Assembly (NCBI GenBank): GCA_963851245.1
Contig: CAWKOH010000010.1
Location: 124,001 to 188,000 of the forward strand
DNA: 64,000 bases
Reading direction: 5' to 3'
Source of the DNA: CAWKOH01 sp963851245
GTDB lineage: Bacteria > Actinomycetota > Acidimicrobiia > Acidimicrobiales > Palsa-688
Below, one piece after another: positions 36,147-45,813 of this stretch. The notes beneath the pieces are model-generated. The model searched no databases, had not been told where the DNA came from, and saw only the letters and a list, made by a program, of their open reading frames with translations. Each line of letters begins with the position of its first letter. Position 1 is the stretch's first letter. Made by a program: the position numbers and the translations under genes.

Positions 36147-36415
36147 ATTCAGTTCGCTGCGCCCGGCACCTTCGACACGCCCGGGCGACAGAAAGTCCCC
36201 TCCCCCCGGTTGTTGAGGAGCATCAGGTCGTGAGCCACTAGTGGCGTCTTGGCCCCCGTCGGGGTCGTGGGACACCTGGGGCGCCCGTGCGAGGGTTCTT
36301 CACCGGATCGTGGGGTCCCCGAGTTGCCGCCCCGTAAGAAGGTGAGCGAAAGTGCGCGTAAGCTTGGATGGACCGAGTCGCGTCCATCGGGAAGGGAACG
36401 GAAAGAGGAGTTTCG

Positions 36416-37573
36416 ATGCGCAAGCTGTTCAGCGTTGACGATCACATAATCGAGCCGGCTGATTGCTGGTCGAGCCGGGTTGCTTCCAAGTACCGCGACC
36501 GGGCGCCGCGCATCGTGTGCGAGGGCGAGCGGGAGGTATGGGTCTACGAGGATGTCCGTAACCCGACGACCGGCCTGAACGCGGTGGCCGGTAAACCGCA
36601 AGAGGAGTGGGAGGCGGAACCGATCAACTTCTCCGACATGATAGACGGCTGTTACAAGCCGGAGGAGCGGGCCAAGGATCTGGCCCGGGAAGGGATCATG
36701 GCCTCGGTGGCCTTCCCGACGCTGCCCCGCTTCGGGGGCGCCCTATTTCCGTCGTTCAAGGACAAGGAATTGGCGTCGGAGTGTGTGCGGGCATGGAACG
36801 ACTTCATGTTCGACTGGTGCTCGGTCGCCCCGTCGATGTTCGTGCCGATGAACCTCATCCAACTTTGGGACGTGGATGCCGCGGTGAAGGAGACCCAGCG
36901 GTGCCTGGACCGGGGCGTGCGAGCGGTGTGTGTGCCCGAGGAGGTGAGCATCCTGGGTCTGCCGTCGTACTTCAGCGGCCACTACGACCCGTTCTTCGCG
37001 CTCTGCGCGGAGGCCGAGCTGCCGTTGTGCATGCACATCCAGTCGAGCGGCTGGCAGCCGTTCCGGTACCCAGAGGCGCCAGCCACTCTCGGCATCGCCA
37101 TCAGCTTCGTGGCCACCCAGACCCACGCCGTAGGGATGATGTACGGCAACGTCTGCCGCAAGTTCCCCAATATCAAGATCGTCTACTCAGAGGGGGGCAT
37201 CGGCTGGGTCGGCGCCGCGGTTGAGCGGGCCGACCGCATGTACCAGCGCCACGTGTCCTGGGACGGCAGCATCGATAGGGACGATCTGCTCCCCTCCGAG
37301 ATCTGCCGGCGCAACATGTGGTTCTGCATGATCGATGAGGAGTTCGGTCTGGCCAACCGCCACGCCATCGGTGTCGACCGCATCTTCTGGGAGTCTGATT
37401 ATCCCCACTCGAGCTGCATCTGGCCCGGCACCCAGAAGATCGTCGACGACCTCTTCGTCGACGTGCCCGAGGACGAGTTCCGCAAGATCACCTACGAGAA
37501 CGCGGACAAGCTCTTCAAGTGGCAGACGCCCGATCCAACCGGCGACCTCGGCTCACTGATCGTCAAACGCTGA
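36416..37573 (+). CDS. Amidohydrolase family 2 protein
   Basis: 385 residues from ATG 36416, after AAGAGGAG. FSVDDHIIEP is the first metal motif, MHIQSSGWQPFR the central His, FPNIKIVYSEGGIGWVGAAV the barrel strand and FWESDYPHSSCIWPG the hallmark. It is the closest relative in the window of the protein at 16765. It follows an SDR by 269 bases, a stretch in which I see nothing definite. Confidence 0.9.
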   Translation: MRKLFSVDDHIIEPADCWSSRVASKYRDRAPRIVCEGEREVWVYEDVRNPTTGLNAVAGKPQEEWEAEPINFSDMIDGCYKPEERAKDLAREGIMASVAFPTLPRFGGALFPSFKDKELASECVRAWNDFMFDWCSVAPSMFVPMNLIQLWDVDAAVKETQRCLDRGVRAVCVPEEVSILGLPSYFSGHYDPFFALCAEAELPLCMHIQSSGWQPFRYPEAPATLGIAISFVATQTHAVGMMYGNVCRKFPNIKIVYSEGGIGWVGAAVERADRMYQRHVSWDGSIDRDDLLPSEICRRNMWFCMIDEEFGLANRHAIGVDRIFWESDYPHSSCIWPGTQKIVDDLFVDVPEDEFRKITYENADKLFKWQTPDPTGDLGSLIVKR

Positions 37574-37708
37574 GATCGTCCCGAGTCCCGCCCAGCGCGC
37601 TCACCGCGGCAGACAATCCGGGGTCGATGCTGCCTTGCGAAAGCCGGCAAGCAAACGGATCGGCATTATGCGTGTTCGGCGGTGCGCAGCGTGCGAGTGT
37701 GGATCACT

Positions 37709-38188
37709 GTGAGCGACGCACGACTGCTTCTCACCTGCGGGTTGCCCGCAGCAGGAAAGACCACACTCGCAAGGCAGTTGGCTGCAGACCGGAGCGCCTT
37801 ACGCCTCACGCAGGACGAGTGGCTCATCGCCCTCGGCTCCAGCCCGTGGGAGGCGTCGACCCGGGAGAGGGTCGACCGCGAACTCTGGCGTCTCGCCCAA
37901 GAGGTCCTGCGCCTCGGCCTGAGCGTCGTCCTCGATTTCGGGCTCTGGGCGAGGATCGAACGTGACGAGATGCGATCCGTGGCTCGCGCCCTTGGGGTCC
38001 GTGTCGAACTGCACTACCTCGACGTGCCTACCCACGAACTCTGGCGGCGTATCGAAGCGAGGAACTTTGAGACACCTTGGAACAGCTACCCGATTGGCCG
38101 CGCCGACTTCGACGAGTGGCTACGCATCTTCCAGGCCCCCGACGCTGCCGAACTGGCGCTGTTCGATCCGCCGCCAGACTCAAACTGA
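37709..38188 (+). CDS. P-loop kinase-like ATPase (AAA_33 type)
   Basis: About 159 residues from GTG 37709; GTG 37682 or 37691 are alternatives. LLTCGLPAAGKTTLARQLA is the Walker A loop, LRLTQDEWL corresponds to the DxD/DDxW acceptor region, LSVVLDFGLWARIERDEM is the Walker B-like strand, and VPTHELWRRIEARN has the lid Arg. Such short ATPases phosphorylate small molecules such as antibiotics, or RNA ends. No partner gene indicates the substrate. Confidence 0.8.
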   Translation: MSDARLLLTCGLPAAGKTTLARQLAADRSALRLTQDEWLIALGSSPWEASTRERVDRELWRLAQEVLRLGLSVVLDFGLWARIERDEMRSVARALGVRVELHYLDVPTHELWRRIEARNFETPWNSYPIGRADFDEWLRIFQAPDAAELALFDPPPDSN

Positions 38189-38310
38189 ACCAATCGTGCG
38201 CCAGAGCTGCCGATCGGTGCACCACGTCGGCGACAAGTAGTGATCGAACAGCTCCTCTGGCGTGTGGCACCTACCAGGCGTTTAGGGACACGGCCCCCCG
38301 AGGCAAAGTA

Positions 38311-39477
38311 TCAGTCGGTCGCGCTCGTTGCCGCCGCAATGAGATCAGCGGTGCGTGGATCGCCGGAGAGGTTCTGTTGCATCCTGTTCATCACATAAGC
38401 GAACCCGATGCCGCGCTCGGGATCCGCGAAGGCGAGCGAGCCGCCGGCTCCCGGGTGCCCAAACGAGCGAGGACCCATGAGGGGCGAGAAGGGCGAGGGC
38501 AGGAAGAAGCCGGATCCGAACCGGGTGTTCTGGAGGATTACCTGGTCGGGACCGTTCGCCTGTTCCTGCGTTGCGTCCGCGACGGTGGCTGGATCGAGCA
38601 GGCGTATCCCGTCGATCTCGCCGATCGTCGCCGCGTAGAGCTTGGCCAGGGCGCGCGCTGTTCCGATGGCATTGGCAGCTGGAAGTTCGCCTGCGTGCAC
38701 GGCGCGGCTGTTGAAGTTGAAAGGGGGATCGGTGACGTTGAGGGCTCTCATGGTCAGCGAGGTGGGGCTCGCCATGGCCCTGAGCATTTCGAGGCGCTCG
38801 GGGGGCAGAGCGCTCCGTTCGTCGGGGCTGACCTGGACCGGGTCGACAGGAATGAGCCGGCAGACTCGCTGCTCTTGGGCCTCCGGCAAGCCGATCCAGA
38901 GGTCCAGGCCAAGCGGGCGGCTCACCTCCTCGGACAGTACCTGTCCGGGCGTGCGTCCGGTCGCTCTGCGGATGACCTCGCCGACCAGCCATCCATAGGT
39001 CAGAGCATGGTAGCCGTGCTTGGTGCCGGGCTCCCACATCGGAGCTTGCGCCGCTACGGCCTCCACGGCGGGATCCCAGGCCAGGGCTTCTTCGGGGGTG
39101 ATATGGCGGTCGATGGCTGGGAGTCCGGCCCGGTGGGACAGCAGCCACCGCACCGGTATCTGCGATTTGCCGGCCTGTCCGAATTCGGGCCAGTAGTCGA
39201 CAACGGGCGCATCGAGGTCCAGTTGCCCGCGTTGCGCAAGCAGATGGGCGCAGATGGCGGTGACCCCTTTGCTCGTGGAGTACACGAGGGTCAGCGTGTT
39301 CTCGTCCCACTTCTGTCCCAGCTTGACATCGGCGACGCCGCCCCAGATGTCGACGACCTGGCGTCCCTTTACGTACAGGCAGAATGCCGCCCCCACGTCA
39401 CCATGCGACGAGAAGTTGGTTGAGAAGGCTTCTCGGACCGCTTCGTAGCCCGGTTCGACCTGTCCTTGGATGTCCAT
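38311..39477 (-). CDS. Serine hydrolase, beta-lactamase/esterase (EstB) type
   Basis: 388 residues from ATG 39477, after GAGAGGAGCGAG. STSKG is the nucleophilic SxxK motif, GYHALTYG gives the YxN-like Tyr, and FGHPGAGGSLAFADPERGIG is the third box in the form seen in esterase EstB and related class C folds. GDVGAAFCLYVKGRQVVDIW at the N-terminus is also typical. It likely hydrolyses esters in the cytoplasm: there is no signal peptide. Confidence 0.9.
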   Translation of the reverse strand: MDIQGQVEPGYEAVREAFSTNFSSHGDVGAAFCLYVKGRQVVDIWGGVADVKLGQKWDENTLTLVYSTSKGVTAICAHLLAQRGQLDLDAPVVDYWPEFGQAGKSQIPVRWLLSHRAGLPAIDRHITPEEALAWDPAVEAVAAQAPMWEPGTKHGYHALTYGWLVGEVIRRATGRTPGQVLSEEVSRPLGLDLWIGLPEAQEQRVCRLIPVDPVQVSPDERSALPPERLEMLRAMASPTSLTMRALNVTDPPFNFNSRAVHAGELPAANAIGTARALAKLYAATIGEIDGIRLLDPATVADATQEQANGPDQVILQNTRFGSGFFLPSPFSPLMGPRSFGHPGAGGSLAFADPERGIGFAYVMNRMQQNLSGDPRTADLIAAATSATD

Positions 39478-39690
39478 CGTTCGCTCGCTCCTCTCGTCCA
39501 CCCTTCTACCACAGGGAGCTCACCCTCCAGACGCTGGGCTCTAGTTGACAGGACGCCCGACGGCCTGGCGGCGGTGCCGCGAACCGCATAGCTTCCAGTC
39601 GTGGGGACTCCGGGGGTGGCGTAGGAGTCCTCAGTTGCCGCCCGCGCCGTGGTCGGGTTGAATTTCGGTCGTGCGAGGGTGGTGGCTGGG

Positions 39691-41109
39691 ATGAGAATCG
39701 TGGTCGTTGGTGGCGCCGCCGGCGGACTGTTTTCGTCGCTGCTCCTGGCGCGGGCGGGTCATGAGGTTGTCGTGGTGGAGCAGGAGAGGATGGCGCCGGC
39801 CAGCGACGTTGAGGCCGCTGCCGAATCCGCCCTCCGTGCCTCCGCGCCTCAGATTGTGCATCCCCACATCGTGATGGCGAAATGTCGCGAGCTTCTTGCC
39901 AACCATCTGCCCGACGTGTACAAGGAGTTGCTTCGCGCCGGCGTGGTCGAAGTACCCCTCGCTACGCACATGCCCCTCTCCCTGACGGATCGCAGCGCCA
40001 AACCGGGTGATGAGCAGTTCACAACCCTCGCGACCCGGCGATCGACCACCGACTGGGTGCTGCAGCGCATCGTGTCCCACGAACCGAGGGTTATCGTGCG
40101 TGGTGGCTGCCGGACCGTGGGACTTCTGGGGCGGCCCGGCGACCCACCGCGCGTCTTGGGCGTTCGCACCAATCAGGGCGACATCCGGTCCGACCTTGTG
40201 GTCGACGCGGCCGGCAGGCGCTCCGCCGTCGACTCGTGGCTGAACGACCTTGGAGCGCGAACCCCCGCAACCAGGCGGGCCGAGTGCGGCCTGGCGTACT
40301 ACACCCGCCACTACCGTGCCCATCCCGGCGCCAAGCTTCCGGGGCCGACGACTAGTCGTGTGCTGGTTGGCCTCGACGAGTTCATCGCCGGGATCTGGGG
40401 CGCCGACAACGGGGTGATGCAGCTAGCGGTGGCGCCCCTGACCACCGATCGGCGATTCCGGACCCTTAACGACCCGAACGTGCACAGCGCGGTGCTGCGG
40501 ACGGTCCCTGCTCTCGCTTCGTGGCTCGACGGACTTGATCCAATCACCGCCGTCTATCAAATGGCCGGCATACACAACACACTGCGACGTTTGGTCATCA
40601 AGCAAAAGCCCGTGGCGACCGGTCTGCTCGCCGTTGGCGACGCGGTGTGCACAACGAACCCGACCCTCGGTCGGGGATTGACCTTGGCGCTGCAGGGCGC
40701 CCTCGACCTCGTCGCGGCGCTCGACGTGAGCGACGACCCGGCCGCCCAGGCGGCGAGTCTCGATGCGCTCGTCGAGGAGCACATCCGCCCTTACTACGAG
40801 GACCAGGTGGCCACTGACGAGGCGCGCCTAGCCGCGATGCGCCACCACATCGAGGGCGCCCCCGGCCCCGAACCGCTGCCGCCAGCTGCCGATCGCATCA
40901 CCTACGCCGAGCTACGCACGGCGGCTGTGTACGACCCCACCGCGTTTCGTGGCCTCTGGGAGCTGCAGGGCATGATCCGCCCTCCCAACCACGTCTATCG
41001 TGACCCCGACATCGTCGACGCGACACTGTCCGCGATCGAGCTACATCGACACGACGCCCCGATGCCCCAGCCGACGGGTGATCAGCTGCTAACCGCACTC
41101 ATCCCATAG
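39691..41109 (+). CDS. FAD-dependent oxidoreductase (halogenase/epoxidase-like)
   Basis: 472 residues from ATG 39691. RIVVVGGAAGGLFSSLLLAR is the FAD dinucleotide-binding motif and HEVVVVEQE the strand end; LVVDAAGRRSAVDSWL and LLAVGDAVCTTNPTLGRGLT are the further FAD contacts of the PHBH/geranylgeranyl-reductase superfamily. It could be a monooxygenase or reductase. No dedicated partner is seen; the aldo/keto reductase follows 267 bases later on the same strand. Confidence 0.85.
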   Translation: MRIVVVGGAAGGLFSSLLLARAGHEVVVVEQERMAPASDVEAAAESALRASAPQIVHPHIVMAKCRELLANHLPDVYKELLRAGVVEVPLATHMPLSLTDRSAKPGDEQFTTLATRRSTTDWVLQRIVSHEPRVIVRGGCRTVGLLGRPGDPPRVLGVRTNQGDIRSDLVVDAAGRRSAVDSWLNDLGARTPATRRAECGLAYYTRHYRAHPGAKLPGPTTSRVLVGLDEFIAGIWGADNGVMQLAVAPLTTDRRFRTLNDPNVHSAVLRTVPALASWLDGLDPITAVYQMAGIHNTLRRLVIKQKPVATGLLAVGDAVCTTNPTLGRGLTLALQGALDLVAALDVSDDPAAQAASLDALVEEHIRPYYEDQVATDEARLAAMRHHIEGAPGPEPLPPAADRITYAELRTAAVYDPTAFRGLWELQGMIRPPNHVYRDPDIVDATLSAIELHRHDAPMPQPTGDQLLTALIP

Positions 41110-41376
41110 TCGGTGCTCACAGACGCGCCGGGCAACCAAGCGTCCCACTCAGACGATTCCAGTCCGGATGCACGCGCTCTGGCCGGCCCTCCTCTGGAGT
41201 CGAGGGGCACACCCCGTCAGGGGGAACGCAGATCGCCGGCTGTGGGTGACAGATGGGGGTGACGTCATGGCACCTGCCACCGGACCGACAGTGCCAAACG
41301 AGCGGTCACTATGCTGCCAATCGGTGGGTTGGTACTGCGGGCTGGCAAAAGGAAGCACGCTGCGTTACGAGGCCCG

Positions 41377-42375
41377 ATGATGGAGACCCGCCAGCTCGGC
41401 CGGCACTCTACGGTGGTCTCGGCCATCGGCCTAGGAGGCGTGGCGGCGGCCGAGGGCTACGGGCGTGTCGCCGACACGACGCTCGAGGCGCTCGTGCGCC
41501 GCGCCCTGGACCTCGGCATCACCCTCTTCGACACGGCCGAGTACTACGGCGGCGGGCGAGGGGAGGTCGTGCTGGGCCGGGCGTTGCGGGGCCGGCGTGA
41601 CGAGGCGGTGATCTCGACCAAGTTCGGGATGCGCCGCGACATCACCGGGGGTCCCTACATTCAGTGCGACCCGGCCTACGTGAAGGCCGCCTGCGACGCC
41701 TCCCTGGCCCGCCTCGGCGTCGACACTATCGACCTGTACCACATGGCGCGCCTCGATCCCGCGGTGCCGATCGAAGAGACAGTGGGCGCCATGGCTGAGC
41801 TCGTGCAGCAGGGCAAGGTGCGCCACCTCGGGCTGTGCGAGGTGTCGGCGGCGACGCTCCGACGGGCGGCCGCTGTGCACCCGATCAGCGTGGTGCAGAC
41901 CGAGTACTCGCTCATCGAACGCCACGTTGAAGCGTGGATCCTTCCCACGTGCCGGGAACTGGGCATCGGGTTCATGGCCTACTGCCCGCTGTCGCGCGGG
42001 CTGCTCACCGATCAGTTCGTGCACGGCACCGGCCACCTCGTCGCCGACGACTGGCGGCGGAGGATGTACCGGTTCATGGGCGATGCCTTCGAGCACAACC
42101 GGGCGCTGGTGGCACCTGTGCGCGAACAGGCCCGCGCCCGGAACATCACTGTCGCCCAACTCGCCCTGGCCTGGTTGCTGGCGGCCGAGCCATCGCTCGT
42201 CCCTATCCCCGGCACCACCCGCCTCGACCACCTCGAGGAGGACGCCCGGTCCGCCGACGTCGCGCTCAGTGCCGAGGAGTTCGAGGCGATCGCCGCCCTG
42301 GTCCCCGTGGGCGCCACCGACGGCCTGCGGTACCCGGAGTCGCTCATGGCCGGTATCGACCGCGGCGACAGGTGA
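41377..42375 (+). CDS. Aldo/keto reductase with altered catalytic His
   Basis: 332 residues of the AKR barrel. GITLFDTAEYYGGGRGEVVL holds the catalytic Asp and Tyr, VISTKFGMRRD the Lys, and LVPIPGTTRLDHLEEDA the NADPH phosphate loop. In place of DLYYQHR the sequence is DLYHMAR, so the fourth tetrad residue His is Ala. Some family members work poorly without this His, so activity is uncertain. ATG 41377 is followed by a second ATG. Confidence 0.87.
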   Translation: MMETRQLGRHSTVVSAIGLGGVAAAEGYGRVADTTLEALVRRALDLGITLFDTAEYYGGGRGEVVLGRALRGRRDEAVISTKFGMRRDITGGPYIQCDPAYVKAACDASLARLGVDTIDLYHMARLDPAVPIEETVGAMAELVQQGKVRHLGLCEVSAATLRRAAAVHPISVVQTEYSLIERHVEAWILPTCRELGIGFMAYCPLSRGLLTDQFVHGTGHLVADDWRRRMYRFMGDAFEHNRALVAPVREQARARNITVAQLALAWLLAAEPSLVPIPGTTRLDHLEEDARSADVALSAEEFEAIAALVPVGATDGLRYPESLMAGIDRGDR

Positions 42376-42516
42376 TGCCACCCGGCCCCGAGCACGGAGG
42401 TCCAGCCGCTAGGTGAACCTCACTCTAGGCGTCCTTTGCCTTTCAGGATCGACTTGGGCATCTCGGGCCACCACGTTTATGCTGACCGGCCTAATGACGG
42501 GACCTGACGAGGCGTT

Positions 42517-43341
42517 GTGACCCAGGAAGCGGAGCACTTTATTCGCGATCTCGGCGCGAAAACCTCGGTCGAGGACGGTCTGACTGTCGGGCGCCTCGAC
42601 ATCACCGCCAACCTTTGTGTGCCGGGCACGGCGACCCCACGGATTGGCGTCTTGGTCACGCTGGCCGATCTCGTCAGCGGCCAGCCACCGACCGGAGCGA
42701 TCAACCCGACGGTGGATCTCCGCGTGCGGACCGGACCAATCGCCGGGGCGCAAAGCGTGCGCGCCGTTTGCAGGGTCTTGAAGCACGGACGAACGCTGAT
42801 GGTGGCCGAAGGCGACCTGTTCGCAGACAGGGAGACTGTGCCGTTCGGGGCCATCACGGCCACGTTCATGGCCCAGCCCCTGTCGTTCGAGGCCGACAAG
42901 ACTGATTTTCGCTCTCGAGAGGCCCCTCGCGAGTCACTGGCGGATCAACTCGGAGTGCAGCGCCTGCAAGCGGGTGTGTTGGAGATCGCGAGACACTCGG
43001 GTATTCAAAACGGCCCGGACGGCACCATCCACGGCGGGGCATTAGCGATCCTCGCAGAGCTAGCCACCGAAGACCTGCTTCGAGAACGAGGTCCGCACCT
43101 CGTCCAAGAACTCGACATCCGATTTCTCAACCGAGTGAAGGTTGGTCCCGTCCGAGCGATCGCGACCGACGCGCTCGCCACGGAAGGGCAACACGAGGTT
43201 CACGTGCACCTCACAGACATTGGCGTGGACCGAACTGTCGCCTTCGTTACCGCAACCGTACGGCCTCTTACGCTCGCCTTCAGGTCACGGTCAGGGGTCC
43301 GTGATCCATGGCGGAGAGGACCTCAAGGCCGTCAGGCGTGA
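42517..43341 (+). CDS. Double-hotdog acyl-CoA thioesterase-like protein
   Basis: 274 residues from GTG 42517. Two hotdog halves are visible: the first about residues 15-130 (IGVLVTLADLVSGQ, TVDLRVRTGPIAG, VAEGDLFADRETVPFGAITA), the second about 145-255 (NGPDGTIHGGALAILAELAT, LVQELDIRFLNRVKVGPVRA). The second half has the N-terminal helix pattern HGGA typical of PaaI-like thioesterases. Its last 62 bases overlap the convergent M24 gene; the conserved part ends before that. Confidence 0.75.
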   Translation: MTQEAEHFIRDLGAKTSVEDGLTVGRLDITANLCVPGTATPRIGVLVTLADLVSGQPPTGAINPTVDLRVRTGPIAGAQSVRAVCRVLKHGRTLMVAEGDLFADRETVPFGAITATFMAQPLSFEADKTDFRSREAPRESLADQLGVQRLQAGVLEIARHSGIQNGPDGTIHGGALAILAELATEDLLRERGPHLVQELDIRFLNRVKVGPVRAIATDALATEGQHEVHVHLTDIGVDRTVAFVTATVRPLTLAFRSRSGVRDPWRRGPQGRQA

Positions 43342-44464
43342 TGTGGACGGTCTCGAGTGCGAAGTAGGCACCAGTTCGACCTTCGATGCCAGCTTGAACT
43401 CCTAATACCATGCCGGGCTCGAGTTTCCGTTTGGCGTCGAATGCGGGGCCGAGCCCGCTCCCTGCAATGACTCCCTCATACCCCAGGCCGACGCTGTAGG
43501 CAATCGGGAAGCGTGCCGGGGATTCCCCGCTGCGAGCGTAGGCCTCGACCAGGTCGGCCCCGGTGGCACCCGGCTTGCAGGCATCGACGATCCGCATCCA
43601 TATCTCGCTCCAGCGCCGATAGAGATCTCGCTGCTCGTCCGAGGCAGGGCGACCTGGGCGAGCGGAGCACAGCCAGGTTCGACCGACGGATCCCTCGTAC
43701 CCCGAGTACAGGACGCCGCCCGCACACACGACAAGGTCGCCGTCATCCAGGCAGTAGTCGCCCGCGATCCGCCTGATCCTTGCCCTCTGATCGTTGCCGA
43801 ATGGCCTGGCCGCGCAGAAAAAGCCTTCGGTCGCCGGGGTCGTGATACCAAAGTGGGTCATGCGTGCTTCGAAAGTCCCCTGGAGGGAACGCTCCCTGAC
43901 ACCAGGGCGAAGCTCATCGACAACAGCTGTCAACGAGGACTCTGCGATTGCGACCGCCGTCTTGATGCAGTAGAGCTCGTCGGCGGTCTTGGTTGCCCGC
44001 ACGGATCGCAATAACGCCTCGGCGTTGACCAGTTGCGCAGAAGGAGCGGCTACCGACATGAGTTGCCGAAACAGGGGTGTCATGCAGTCAACCCCGATGC
44101 GCTGAGCGTCGGAGAGCCCATCGATCTTCTGTATAGACGCCACCAGGTTCATGGGGTTCCAGGACAGCCCGTACAGATGCTCGTGGGGTATCTCCGGCGG
44201 GATGCCGTCATCCCAGGTACTCATGAGATGCACCTGACCGGTACCGGGGACCACCACGCAGCCGGGACCGAAGGGCCGGGTTCCGGAGAGGTGGAGACGC
44301 CTGGCGCCCGAAACGTAACGGGCGTTCGGCTCGCGTCCCAGCACGAGGACGTCTATGTCGTGCTCCTCCATGACTTGCATAACTCGACGTTGGCGTTCCT
44401 GGCGCAGCCGGGTGAAGTCAACCCGGCCGCCGTCTTCCAGAGCCATGGTCCCGAGACTCACCAT
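43280..44464 (-). CDS. M24-family (creatinase/prolidase fold) protein lacking metal ligands
   Basis: 394 residues of pita-bread fold. Compared with the neighbour at 44458, the metal-binding residues are changed: VDTG becomes CAGG (Asp to Ala), SSDFGRT becomes EGSVGRT (Asp to Ser), the HGVG His is replaced (AYSVG), and the first Glu is Gln (GVQAG); only the last Glu (ALETVHI) remains. Creatinase, in the same fold, is a known enzyme without metal, so activity is still possible. It overlaps the upstream M24 gene by seven bases, which suggests equal synthesis and perhaps a heteromer. Confidence 0.85.
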   Translation of the reverse strand: MVSLGTMALEDGGRVDFTRLRQERQRRVMQVMEEHDIDVLVLGREPNARYVSGARRLHLSGTRPFGPGCVVVPGTGQVHLMSTWDDGIPPEIPHEHLYGLSWNPMNLVASIQKIDGLSDAQRIGVDCMTPLFRQLMSVAAPSAQLVNAEALLRSVRATKTADELYCIKTAVAIAESSLTAVVDELRPGVRERSLQGTFEARMTHFGITTPATEGFFCAARPFGNDQRARIRRIAGDYCLDDGDLVVCAGGVLYSGYEGSVGRTWLCSARPGRPASDEQRDLYRRWSEIWMRIVDACKPGATGADLVEAYARSGESPARFPIAYSVGLGYEGVIAGSGLGPAFDAKRKLEPGMVLGVQAGIEGRTGAYFALETVHITPDGLEVLSAMDHGPLTVT

Positions 44465-45678
44465 GGAAATGTCCCTTCCTCATATGGCAGATACGGAAAG
44501 CTGCTGAGGGAGCGGTAACCGTCGTCGGTCACGACGACTATCTCCTCGGACCGGTAACCCCCTTCGCCGTCGTCCCAGATGACGGGTTCCAGCACCATGA
44601 CCATGCCGGGAGCCAGGACGATGCTGGCATCGAACTCCTCGCCCAGATCGGTTCCGATGAAAGGCATCTCGGCGCTGTCGGTTCCAACACCATGGATGAG
44701 ATAGAAGTGCTCGAGCCAGGGCTTCTGGCCTGACTTTGGGTCCCGCCCGGCCTGATTGAGCTCCAGGCCGGTCGTCCCTGGGCGGGTAATGTCCAACACC
44801 CGTGCGATCACGTCCTTCCATCGCTGGAACTGGTCCTTCTGACGGGGGGTCGGAACTCCTCCCACGATCCACGTGCGACCGAAGTCGGATGAATATCCCC
44901 GGTACATGATCCCCGTATCCACCATTACCAGGTCGCCCTGGCGCAGGATTCGGTCAGTCGAGTTGGTCGGGAAGGCCACATCTCCGTGCACCGTGAAAGG
45001 TCCCTCTGCGATCGAAGCCGCCATGGCCTCCCAAATGGGATCGACCACGTTGGCGGAGGCGCCGAGTTCGAAGATGCGCTTCAGGAAGACACCCGATAGC
45101 TCGCTCTGGCGTGTCCCGGGACGAAAGCTGTCGTAGGCGTCGTACATGGCGATCTCATTGATCCGCTGAGCTCGACGGATGCATTCCACTTCGTCGGCCG
45201 TCTTGAGCAGCTTTGCGGGACCGAGCACGTCGGCGGCATCGGCCATACTCATTTTGGACAATAGGGAGGGCAGGAGCTCCATAGCGGCTGCGCTGAGCTC
45301 GTCGAAGCCGATCCTGAGCTCGCCCGATCCCAGCAGGTTGGTCACTTCCGCGGCCAGCGCCTCGACGCCATCGTCGAACTCCCAGCGGATTGGCGGGTGA
45401 ACACACTCGACGGGGAACTCGGGGGGCGCTCCTTCGGGGTACGGTGTGAAGAGATGGGCTGGAGCGTCCCTGGGGATCACGGCCAGGGTCGGTTCGTAAA
45501 CGCTTCTGGACAACTCGGCGACTAGCATCTCGGAGCCGATCGCGTACCGGATGGCGCTCTGCCCGGCCAGTACCATTCCATCGAATCCGGCCGTGTCCAT
45601 CCCGGATTGCAGTTTGGCTTGGCGCTCCCGTCGCATCCGCTCGAGGTGAAGGGGTGCCTCGGTGCTAACGGAGGTCAT
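44458..45678 (-). CDS. M24-family metallopeptidase-like protein
   Basis: 406 residues. All five usual metal ligands can be placed: VDTGIMYRGYSSDFGRTW (two Asp), LIHGVGTDSAEMPF (His), MVMVLEPVIW (Glu) and YRSEEIVVVTDDG (Glu). The N-terminal creatinase domain (residues about 1-160) precedes. It may cleave Xaa-Pro peptides or a C-N bond in a small molecule. ATG 45678 has GAGGCGAGGG upstream. Its stop overlaps the start of the ligand-free paralogue. Confidence 0.88.
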   Translation of the reverse strand: MTSVSTEAPLHLERMRRERQAKLQSGMDTAGFDGMVLAGQSAIRYAIGSEMLVAELSRSVYEPTLAVIPRDAPAHLFTPYPEGAPPEFPVECVHPPIRWEFDDGVEALAAEVTNLLGSGELRIGFDELSAAAMELLPSLLSKMSMADAADVLGPAKLLKTADEVECIRRAQRINEIAMYDAYDSFRPGTRQSELSGVFLKRIFELGASANVVDPIWEAMAASIAEGPFTVHGDVAFPTNSTDRILRQGDLVMVDTGIMYRGYSSDFGRTWIVGGVPTPRQKDQFQRWKDVIARVLDITRPGTTGLELNQAGRDPKSGQKPWLEHFYLIHGVGTDSAEMPFIGTDLGEEFDASIVLAPGMVMVLEPVIWDDGEGGYRSEEIVVVTDDGYRSLSSFPYLPYEEGTFPW

Positions 45679-45813
45679 AATCCCTCGCCTCGGGTAAGCC
45701 TGCCACTTCAGGACTCATACTCAACCTCCACTTCAACCAGTCGGTATCCAGGTGCCTCATCAGTATCGGCCCCGGCAGACAGCTCAACACTCGGCACGCT
45801 CAACCAGGCTATG

